Source: Clostridiales bacterium (GTDB taxonomy: Bacteria > Bacillota_A > Clostridia > Saccharofermentanales > Saccharofermentanaceae). From it: a DNA stretch of 11,032 nucleotides. The stretch lies in assembly GCA_017649745.1 (NCBI GenBank), contig JAGCGE010000181.1, positions 1 to 11,032 of the forward strand. Direction: 5' to 3'. Under the pieces are notes generated by a model that saw nothing but the letters and a program-made list of their open reading frames with translations, searched no databases and was not told where the DNA came from. The translations under genes and the position numbers were made by a program. Of this stretch, positions 5,624 to 11,032 are shown piece after piece; position 1 is the first letter of the stretch, and every line of letters begins with the position of its first letter.

Positions 5624-6163
5624 ATGGATCTTAAAGGTACAAAGACGGAAGCTAATCTTCAGACTGCTTTTGCAGGTGAGTCTATGGCAACAAACAAGTA
5701 TGCTTACTTCGCTTCCAAAGCTAAAAAGGAAGGTTATGTTCAGATATCTAATATCTTTACTGAGACTTCAGGTAATGAGAAGGAGCACGCTAAGCTCTGG
5801 TTTAAGTATTTAAACGGTGGTGCTGTTCCTGATACAGCTGCTAATCTTCTTGCTGCTGCTGAAGGTGAGAACGAAGAGTGGACAAGCATGTACAAGACAT
5901 TTGCAGCAGAGGCTAGGGAAGAGGGCTTCAACGAGATCGCTGAACTTTTCGATATGGTTGCAGGTGTAGAGAAAGAGCACGAGGAAAGATACAGAACAAT
6001 CCTTAAGCATCTTGAAGAAGGTATGACATTTAAGCGTGACGGAGTAAAGATCTGGAAGTGCCTTAACTGCGGTTATATCCACCACGGTGATGAGGCTCCT
6101 GAGAAGTGTCCGCTGTGTGCTCATCCGAAGGCTTACTTCGAAGAGCTCTCAACAAATTATTGA
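5624..6163 (+). CDS. rbr: Rubrerythrin (NAD(P)H-linked peroxide reductase)
   Basis: 179 residues, a usual rubrerythrin length. The N-terminal four-helix diiron domain shows the ligand pattern Glu19 (FAGES), Glu52-x-x-His55 (NEKEHAK), Glu96 and Glu99 (AEAREE) and Glu116-x-x-His119 (EKEHEERY). The C-terminal rubredoxin-like domain (143-172) carries CLNC (146, 149) and CPLC (162, 165) for a single iron. In anaerobes this enzyme reduces hydrogen peroxide to water with electrons from NADH via rubredoxin or a reductase. AAGGAGG precedes the ATG. It is cotranscribed with perR and ends at a strong terminator. Confidence 0.96.
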   Translation: MDLKGTKTEANLQTAFAGESMATNKYAYFASKAKKEGYVQISNIFTETSGNEKEHAKLWFKYLNGGAVPDTAANLLAAAEGENEEWTSMYKTFAAEAREEGFNEIAELFDMVAGVEKEHEERYRTILKHLEEGMTFKRDGVKIWKCLNCGYIHHGDEAPEKCPLCAHPKAYFEELSTNY

Positions 6164-6200
6164 TCAACTTATAAACCTGGTCTTCGGAAACTTACATAGA

Positions 6201-6232
6201 AAAAATGAGATGCTCGTGGGCATCTCATTTTT
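6201..6232. terminator. Bidirectional intrinsic terminator between convergent genes
   Basis: AAAAATGAGATGC (6201-6213), loop TCGTGG, GCATCTCATTTTT (6220-6232): a perfect 13-bp stem with T runs on both strands. It ends rubrerythrin on plus and the lipoprotein gene on minus. Confidence 0.93.
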
Positions 6233-6239
6233 GTTGTTC

Positions 6240-7460
6240 TTATTCTGTTATCATGAAATTACCAAGTGTAAATTCTTTAGTGGTTCCGTCCTTTAATCTA
6301 ACTTGTACATCTGCGATTCCGTGAAGGTCTGAAAGGTATTCTCCGTTAACGTAATACTTCTCGGAAAAGTCATCATAAATGATCTTGATGATATCGTTTT
6401 CGACGCACTCGAATCCGTAGAAGTTGGAAGATGCTACTTCACATACGAGAATGTTATTTCCATTATTGTATCTGACTATATTCTGTCCGGGAGAAAAATA
6501 TACATCACCGTTTTCCAGTTCGGCATACGACCAGAGGCTACCTGTCCTTGGACTGTATGAATCAGGTGAAACTATCTGTATATCTCCTGTGTTCATATCC
6601 ATAAGTTTAAGTCCGCCTTCAGTAAGAAGGAGCATCTGATCATCTTCGATCTCGTATGAATTAACGGATTCCATGATCTTTGTGCTTTCACCTGTTGAAA
6701 GATCGTATCTGTAGAGCGTTTCGTAAATGCTTCTCTCACTTCCGTCTTGATAATAGAAGGCATTTTCTTTTTCGGAGTATTCCCATGAGCCGAGGTCGCA
6801 AACAGGGATCAACTGTTCTGCGTCATCAATAGATGAGGCATTCAAGTCGATCTTCATAAGACCGTCAGTAGTAGATGAAGGATCGTCACCGCCGCCGAAA
6901 GCATTGAAGTTGAAATACATTGTGTTGCCTATTACAACAGCATCATAGACGCACGATACTTCCTCGTGATCGTATTCTTCGCTATACCATTTGTTGAATT
7001 CAAATAATGTATTCTCCTTGAGCTCAGGATCGTTGATATCGATATACTTGATCGTATATCCGTCAGAGTAATATACTTTGTTATCTGCTTCGTCGAGGTA
7101 AGTGATATCTGTACCATTCGTAAGTTCGAACCATTGACCGTTTTCGTCTTTTGCAACAATGTAGGTAGTCTCCATGATGCCTTCTGAGATAGTTCCGCAT
7201 TTGATGTTATTCAGTTTCTCAAGAGATAGGGTATCGTCAAATGATTCTCCTGTAGGTGTAACGGAGATATCGGTTTCTGATGATTCGGATGAAGATTCCG
7301 TTTCGATAACTTCTTCTGTAGTATTCTCAGCTGTAGTCTGTGCAGTTGTCTCTTCCGTACTGTCTGCATCTTTAAACTTGACGGAACAAGAAGTGACTGC
7401 AGATACAAGTGAAACAGTTAAAAGGATAGAAGTTATCTTAAGAAATTTCCTGTAATTCAT
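6240..7460 (-). CDS. Secreted lipoprotein with Ser/Thr/Glu linker and propeller-like repeats
   Basis: 406 residues. The signal peptide has positive residues (Arg4, Lys5, Lys8), a hydrophobic core (10-20) and a lipobox VTSC with the lipidated Cys25. Residues 31-75 are a Thr/Glu/Ser-rich spacer as in many cell-surface lipoproteins. The remainder has recurrent short units such as VYYSDGYTIKYIDI, NAFYYQDGS and DVYFSPGQNIVRYN. These resemble DUF5050/beta-propeller-type strands common in clostridial surface proteins. No catalytic motif is visible. The likely place is the outer face of the membrane. The ATG has GGAG 6 nt upstream, and a TATAAT lies at 7498-7493. A specific substrate or partner is not apparent. 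Confidence 0.82.
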   Translation of the reverse strand: MNYRKFLKITSILLTVSLVSAVTSCSVKFKDADSTEETTAQTTAENTTEEVIETESSSESSETDISVTPTGESFDDTLSLEKLNNIKCGTISEGIMETTYIVAKDENGQWFELTNGTDITYLDEADNKVYYSDGYTIKYIDINDPELKENTLFEFNKWYSEEYDHEEVSCVYDAVVIGNTMYFNFNAFGGGDDPSSTTDGLMKIDLNASSIDDAEQLIPVCDLGSWEYSEKENAFYYQDGSERSIYETLYRYDLSTGESTKIMESVNSYEIEDDQMLLLTEGGLKLMDMNTGDIQIVSPDSYSPRTGSLWSYAELENGDVYFSPGQNIVRYNNGNNILVCEVASSNFYGFECVENDIIKIIYDDFSEKYYVNGEYLSDLHGIADVQVRLKDGTTKEFTLGNFMITE

Positions 7461-7492
7461 GTTGGTCTCCGTTTCAGTAAGATTATGGTCTG

Positions 7493-7498
7493 ATTATA
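7493..7498 (-). promoter_or_regulatory. -10 element of the lipoprotein gene
   Basis: TATAAT on the minus strand 32 nt before the start codon. The -35 position falls in the T-tract of the mscL terminator and matches poorly. Confidence 0.5.
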
Positions 7499-7514
7499 TA
7501 GCAGAATATTGTTA

Positions 7515-7550
7515 ATAAAAAGAGGACCGTTTCTTTGGAAACGATCCTCT
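7515..7550 (-). terminator. Intrinsic terminator of mscL
   Basis: On the minus strand AGAGGATCGTTTC, loop CAAA, GAAACGGTCCTCT, then a T-rich tail. The stem is 13 bp with one T-G wobble. Confidence 0.93.
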
Positions 7551-7578
7551 GTAATTGATTCTGTAATATGGATCAGTC

Positions 7579-8028
7579 TTATTTACCAGCCTTAAGAGCA
7601 TCTCTGATCTCTGTAAGAAGCTTAACTTCCTCAGATGGCTCAGCAGGCTCTTCCTTAGCTGCTTCTGCCTCTTCCTTCTTGATGAGTGCCATGAACTTCT
7701 TGGAACTCTTCTGGATGATCGTGATAACAAGGAAGATACATATAGCGATAATAAAGAATTCAATAATAGTATTGATGAACTCACCATACCTGATAGCAAC
7801 TTCAGCTTTTTCGATCTCTCCAGCTGCATCAAGTACTTCAGGCTCAAGAACATACTTCATATCCTTGAAGTCAACACCGGAACATGCCTTACCGATAGCC
7901 GGCATGATGATGTCATTTACAAGAGATGTAACGATCTTACCGAAAGCACCACCGATGATAACACCGACAGCCATATCAAGTACGTTACCTTTGCTGATGA
8001 ACTCCTTAAATTCCTTAACCAAACCCAT
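7579..8028 (-). CDS. mscL: Large-conductance mechanosensitive channel MscL
   Basis: 149 residues (E. coli MscL has 136). The hallmark N-terminal segment GNVLDMAVGVIIGGAFGKIV (14-33) begins TM1 and is followed by SLVNDIIMP. TM2 is 85-106 (FINTIIEFFIIAICIFLVI). A Lys/Glu/Ala/Pro spacer leads to the C-terminal helix EEVKLLTEIRDAL (133-145), which bundles in the pentamer. The channel opens under membrane tension to release solutes during osmotic downshock. The start is the ATG at 8028, with GAGG 9 nt upstream; a TTG 24 nt earlier in frame is not supported. It begins 17 nt after the small P-loop gene, so both form one operon. The periplasmic-type loop is slightly long. Confidence 0.96.
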   Translation of the reverse strand: MGLVKEFKEFISKGNVLDMAVGVIIGGAFGKIVTSLVNDIIMPAIGKACSGVDFKDMKYVLEPEVLDAAGEIEKAEVAIRYGEFINTIIEFFIIAICIFLVITIIQKSSKKFMALIKKEEAEAAKEEPAEPSEEVKLLTEIRDALKAGK

Positions 8029-8045
8029 TACATTATACCTCGCAA

Positions 8046-8459
8046 TTAACAATATTTTTTAATCGCGTCAGAGAGGAGATCCTCACTTACACTTAAAACA
8101 ATTGTAACAACAATAGGTGAATTTGCAAGGAATTTATCTAATCCTTCGAGGAAGCGAGCAAGTTCGTCGAGGTCTTCACTCTTAGCTACTTTACGGATGC
8201 TGTCCATGTAGATGTGAGTGAGATCGTAGTCCTTAGAGCAAACGCCTCCGATAAACGAAAGAAGCTGATCATATCCGGTACATGGGTACTCATCGATATT
8301 GATCAGCCTTACGTTGTGCTTCAGAAGTTGGTCGAGTCTGTTTCCTCTCTCGATGCAGACTACGTTGTTGTCCTCCAGCGCCATATTGTTGATATCCTCT
8401 ACAATTCTGGCAGTCTTACCTGTTCCCTTTGCTCCTGCGATAATCTTGATCATAGGCAT
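8046..8459 (-). CDS. Small P-loop NTPase-like protein
   Basis: 137 residues, function unknown. Walker A is GAKGTGKT at 9-16. A hydrophobic strand ending in Asp (HIYMD, 82-86) is a possible Walker B, and INIDE (54-58) is another acidic strand. A third strand (IVVTIVLSVS, 116-125) completes a minimal P-loop core. No extra domain or membrane segment is present. AAAGGAG lies 4 nt before ATG 8459 and 10 nt before a second in-frame ATG at 8453; homologues of this kind often begin MIKIIAG, so 8453 may be the true start. It lies directly upstream of mscL in the same transcript. Confidence 0.75.
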   Translation of the reverse strand: MPMIKIIAGAKGTGKTARIVEDINNMALEDNNVVCIERGNRLDQLLKHNVRLINIDEYPCTGYDQLLSFIGGVCSKDYDLTHIYMDSIRKVAKSEDLDELARFLEGLDKFLANSPIVVTIVLSVSEDLLSDAIKKYC

Positions 8460-8491
8460 TGGTCTCCTTTGCTGAATTTTTATTGATGTAT

Positions 8492-8520
8492 ATATATTAT
8501 CCGATTTTTAGTGTAATTTG
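8492..8520 (-). promoter_or_regulatory. Weak promoter candidate for the P-loop/mscL operon
   Basis: On the minus strand TTCAAA and TAATAT are separated by 17 nt in the AT-rich divergent intergenic region. Each matches consensus at about four of six positions, so this is only a candidate. Confidence 0.3.
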
Positions 8521-8581
8521 AATAGCAAATGAAGTTTTTCTGGTGTATTTTTTGTGAATCCTTAACAGAATGTGTAAAGAT

Positions 8582-8610
8582 TTGCCATAACAAACTTATT
8601 ATGATACAAT
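8582..8610 (+). promoter_or_regulatory. Sigma-A-type promoter of the rimP-nusA operon
   Basis: -35 TTGCCA (8582-8587), exactly 17 nt, -10 TACAAT (8605-8610). Transcription would start near 8617, giving a leader of about 70 nt before rimP. Confidence 0.75.
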
Positions 8611-8637
8611 ACCTTTGTTCTAGGATAATTTTTTTCT

Positions 8638-8667
8638 AAAACGGACTTTGTTGAAGGTCCGTTTTTT
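8638..8667 (+). terminator. Terminator-like hairpin in the rimP leader (possible NusA-responsive attenuator)
   Basis: AACGGAC (8640-8646) pairs with GTCCGTT (8657-8663), extended by TTT/AAG with one wobble, loop GTTG, followed by TTTTTTG. It lies between the operon promoter and the rimP ribosome site, so full-length mRNA must read through it. In B. subtilis I recall that nusA expression is autoregulated by NusA-stimulated termination in the leader of this operon; this hairpin fits that role. It could also stop transcription arriving from upstream. Confidence 0.7.
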
Positions 8668-8688
8668 GTTGTTATTAAGGAGGCATGA

Positions 8689-9174
8689 ATGGCAAAACGC
8701 TCTAAGATCGCGCAGGCCGCTTATGATATAGCTAAGCCTGAAGCTGAGAAGTTGGGGTTGGATCTTGTCGACGCTGAGTTTAAGAAAGAGGGACAGAAAA
8801 CATTTTTACGCTTATTCATTGATAAGAAGGGCGGACTGAATATCGACGATTGTGAGATCTTCAGTAAATTGATCGATCCTATCCTTGATGAGAAACTTAA
8901 GCATGACGCTGATTATTTCGAAGTTTCATCACCTGGTCTTACAAGACCGTTAACGGAAGAGGCAGACTTCAGGAGATACTCTGACGAACTTATAGAAGTC
9001 TCGTTATTTAAAGAGGTAGATAATATAAAGAACTTCCTCGGTAAGATAATCGAAGTAACTGACTCTGATGTTCTTTTCGAATATGAAGAGGTTAAGGGAA
9101 AAGTGAAAGAGACAAAACAGATAAGACTTAAATACGAAGAGCTCGCAAGAGCAGTAAGACACATAGAATTTTAA
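8689..9174 (+). CDS. rimP: Ribosome maturation factor RimP
   Basis: 161 residues, normal length. RimP binds the 30S precursor and is needed for late 30S assembly. Family motifs are FLRLFIDKKGGLNIDDCE (39-56) and the strongly conserved YFEVSSPGLTRPL (76-88), followed by the C-terminal SH3-like half with FLGKIIEV. AAGGAGG lies 5 nt before the ATG. It is the first gene of the operon, 17 nt before nusA, the standard order in Firmicutes. Confidence 0.95.
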   Translation: MAKRSKIAQAAYDIAKPEAEKLGLDLVDAEFKKEGQKTFLRLFIDKKGGLNIDDCEIFSKLIDPILDEKLKHDADYFEVSSPGLTRPLTEEADFRRYSDELIEVSLFKEVDNIKNFLGKIIEVTDSDVLFEYEEVKGKVKETKQIRLKYEELARAVRHIEF

Positions 9175-9191
9175 TAGGAGGCAATAATAAA

Positions 9192-10343
9192 ATGGCTAAG
9201 AAGAAGCAAGAAGAAGAGCAGAAGGAAAGCGTAATCGCAGTTATCAAAGAACTTGCGAAAGAGCGTGGAATAGACGAAGAAGTCCTCATGAAGGCTATCG
9301 AAGAGGGTATCGTTGCTGCTTTTAGAAGAGAGTTCAGTAGCTCTAAGAATATCGATAATGTTTTCGCAGAGATCGACAGAGAATCTGGTGAGATCTTTGT
9401 TTATAAGCTTGTTGAAGTAGTAGAAGAAGTATTGGATCCGGACAACGAGATCTCCTTCACAGATGCTAAGGCTATGGATGAGGATATCGAACTTGGCGAC
9501 CAGATCGAGATCGGTATCGACGTTGATGAGCTCGGAAGACTTGCTGCTACAGCTGCTAAGAGTGCTATCTCACAGAAGGTTCGTGAAGCTGAGTATGCAC
9601 GTATCCAGTCTGACTTCTCTGACAGGATCAACGAGATCGCTACAGGTGTTGTTCAGCGTAAGGATTCAAGATATGTATATGTTGATATCGCAAGAGCTGA
9701 GGCTGTACTTCCTAAGGAGCATCAGATCAAGAATGAGAACTATGAGCACGGCAGAACTATGAAGTTCCTCGTACTCAATGTTCAGGAGTATAACGGAAGA
9801 CCTACTATCACAGTTTCAAGAACTCATGTAGACCTCGTAAGAAAGCTTTTCGAGCTTGAGGTACCTGAGATCAAGAGTGGTGAAGTTATTATCAAGTCCG
9901 TTTCTCGTGAGCCAGGTTCAAGATCCAAGGTCGCTGTTTGCTCAAGAGATGAGAACATCGACGCTAAGGGTGCTTGCGTAGGTCAGAGAGGACAGAGAGT
10001 TCAGGAGATCATGCAGGAATTGGGCGGAGAGAAGATCGATATCATCGATTGGAGCGAAGACGATGCAGCATTTATCTCTGAGGCTTTGCAGCCTGCTGAA
10101 GTTACAAGCGTAACTACATCATTTGTAACAAAAGAGAACGGTCATGTTGAAAAGCGTGCTGATGTTGTTGTTCCTGACAACCAGTATTCACTTGCTATCG
10201 GCAGATCCGGACAGAACGTAAGACTTGCAGCAAGACTTACAGGATTCAAGATCGACATCAAGACAGAGTCTGCGATCTCTGAAGCTGACAGTCGTGCTAT
10301 CCTTGATGAATTTACTGTAGTAGAAGATCCGGATCAGGCTTGA
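9192..10343 (+). CDS. nusA: Transcription termination/antitermination factor NusA
   Basis: 383 residues. The N-terminal RNA-polymerase-binding domain covers 1-130, including [16 protein letters not shown]. The S1 domain (147-215) has [17 protein letters not shown]1 has [14 protein letters not shown] (260-273) and KH2 has [17 protein letters not shown] (333-349); both keep the GxxG loop. There are no C-terminal acidic repeats, as is normal for Gram-positives. NusA stimulates pausing and intrinsic termination. AGGAGG precedes the ATG. The terminator-like hairpin in the leader suggests feedback on its own expression. Confidence 0.97.
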   Translation: MAKKKQEEEQKESVIAVIKELAKERGIDEEVLMKAIEEGIVAAFRREFSSSKNIDNVFAEIDRESGEIFVYKLVEVVEEVLDPDNEISFTDAKAMDEDIELGDQIEIGIDVDELGRLAATAAKSAISQKVREAEYARIQSDFSDRINEIATGVVQRKDSRYVYVDIARAEAVLPKEHQIKNENYEHGRTMKFLVLNVQEYNGRPTITVSRTHVDLVRKLFELEVPEIKSGEVIIKSVSREPGSRSKVAVCSRDENIDAKGACVGQRGQRVQEIMQELGGEKIDIIDWSEDDAAFISEALQPAEVTSVTTSFVTKENGHVEKRADVVVPDNQYSLAIGRSGQNVRLAARLTGFKIDIKTESAISEADSRAILDEFTVVEDPDQA

Positions 10344-10371
10344 TCCGAGAACTGGTAAGGAGTTCAGATCA

Positions 10372-10647
10372 ATGAAGAAGAAACCGCAGCGCATGTGCGT
10401 AAGCTGTAAGACAAGAGCAGACAAGAAGGACCTTTTAAGAGTAGTTCTTCTTCAAAGCGGAGATATAGCTTATGACCCTTCCGGAAAACTTCCTGGAAGA
10501 GGATCCTACCTTTGCAAAAAGGAAGAGTGCATCATGGCTGAACTTAAGGCCAATCGATTGGCTAAAGGACTTCGTCATAAGGTCGAACCGGAGGAACTTA
10601 AGAAGATCGCCGACACTATACTTAAGGAGTGTGAAGCAGAGGAATGA
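10372..10647 (+). CDS. rnpM: YlxR/RnpM, RNase P-modulating protein
   Basis: 91 residues of the DUF448/YlxR family. The motif R-x-C-x2-C (Cys9, Cys12), the segment [14 protein letters not shown] (35-48) and Cys53 are diagnostic. The protein is known as an RNA-binding modulator of RNase P (RnpM) in Bacillus. It sits between nusA and ylxQ as in most Firmicutes. AAGGAG lies 9 nt before the start. Its stop overlaps the next start (ATGA), so translation is coupled to ylxQ. Confidence 0.93.
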   Translation: MKKKPQRMCVSCKTRADKKDLLRVVLLQSGDIAYDPSGKLPGRGSYLCKKEECIMAELKANRLAKGLRHKVEPEELKKIADTILKECEAEE

Positions 10648-11000
10648 AACTTCAGGACTCCTATAGCGAGAACGATATATTAAGATTCCTGGGTCTTGCG
10701 AATCGAGCTTCCAAAGTTGTATCGGGTAATGACCAGATAATCGAGGAAGCAAGAAAAGGCAACATAAAGCTATTGCTTGTTGCAAGAGACATATCAACGA
10801 ACACTTTCGATAAGTTCCTAAGTGTTCTGGAAAAATCGGATCGCGAGATCCCGTCGGCTTATAGATTTGCCGACAAGTATAAACTTGGTAATGCTATCGG
10901 TAAACCTGACAGAGCATTAGTTGCAGTAACTGATGAAGGCTTTGCCGGGAAACTGGAAAAAATGCTCGAGAGGTTTGAATACAAGGAGGAAAAGAACTGA
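10644..11000 (+). CDS. ylxQ: YlxQ, L7Ae/L30e-family RNA-binding protein
   Basis: 118 residues, L7Ae/L30e fold. [18 protein letters not shown] (15-32), then [14 protein letters not shown] and [19 protein letters not shown], match the family. These proteins bind kink-turn RNA. It overlaps rnpM by 4 nt and infB by 1 nt (TGATG), all consistent with one translationally coupled mRNA. Confidence 0.92.
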   Translation: MKLQDSYSENDILRFLGLANRASKVVSGNDQIIEEARKGNIKLLLVARDISTNTFDKFLSVLEKSDREIPSAYRFADKYKLGNAIGKPDRALVAVTDEGFAGKLEKMLERFEYKEEKN

Positions 11001-11032
11001 TGAGTCAAGAAAACGAGAACAACAAGCCACAG
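11000..11032 (+). CDS. infB: Translation initiation factor IF-2, first 11 codons (cut by window edge)
   Basis: ATG at 11000 shares its A with the ylxQ stop (TGATG). AGGAGG at 10984-10989 is 10 nt upstream. The visible residues [11 protein letters not shown] are polar and disordered, like IF-2 N-termini. The assignment rests mainly on the conserved nusA-ylxR-ylxQ-infB order. Confidence 0.75.
   Translation, partial: MSQENENNKPQ

Noticed and set aside
8029..8052. TTG start extending MscL by 8 residues
   Set aside because: The family begins at the later Met followed by the amphipathic N-terminal helix, and GAGG is placed for the ATG at 8028.
7568..8062. Long plus-strand frame opposite mscL
   Set aside because: Shadow of the well-recognised mscL gene; no ribosome site or family resemblance.
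1..11032. CRISPR arrays, tRNA/rRNA genes, insertion sequences, phage genes or toxin-antitoxin pairs
   Set aside because: No regularly spaced repeats, tRNA-like T-loop signatures, transposase motifs or terminal inverted repeats were seen on either strand.

Overview
The window reads as chromosomal DNA of a low-to-moderate GC Gram-positive anaerobe of the class Clostridia. The reasons are the rimP-nusA-ylxR-ylxQ-infB gene order, AGGAGG-type ribosome binding sites before almost every gene, a PerR plus rubrerythrin peroxide-defence pair, a YhbD-type regulator, and short intergenic regions with strong intrinsic terminators. The genus cannot be fixed from the sequence.

Layout. (a) 1-1159, minus strand: a near-consensus promoter (TTGACC, 17 nt, TATAAT) starts a transcript with a leader of about 340 nt. 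The leader holds a perfect 15-bp palindrome, a nested set of complementary segments that looks like a structured RNA (934-1070), and a terminator-like hairpin (827-881). It leads into a divergent stand-alone ClpP protease gene (181-780). Directly after clpP is an open reading frame with a perfect ribosome binding site, but it hits an in-frame TAA after 11 codons and then stays open to the window edge. (b) 1364-3802, plus: a divergent Lgt-like membrane protein, overlapped by a zinc-ribbon/Pro-Gln-rich/transmembrane protein. A second protein of the same architecture follows with a charged VKEE-repeat linker, and then a strong terminator. (c) 3961-5081, plus: a YhbD/DUF4004-type HTH regulator and an ArsR-type regulator with a poly-lysine tail. 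The region before them carries a near-copy of the palindrome seen in the clpP leader. (d) 5203-6163, plus: perR and rubrerythrin, ending at a bidirectional terminator. (e) 6240-8459, minus: a secreted lipoprotein (own promoter), the MscL channel, and a small P-loop NTPase upstream of mscL. (f) 8582-11032, plus: the rimP-nusA-ylxR-ylxQ-infB transcription/translation operon. It has a consensus promoter and an intrinsic-terminator-like hairpin between promoter and first gene.

How the parts work together: regions (d) and (f) are well-understood modules (peroxide sensing and reduction; NusA/ribosome maturation/RNase P modulation/initiation). Regions (a)-(c) are less ordinary. A structured leader before a lone ClpP paralogue, a palindrome shared with a regulator operon about 2.8 kb away, and an envelope-like trio (Lgt-like protein plus two zinc-ribbon membrane proteins) are the best places to look for something undescribed.
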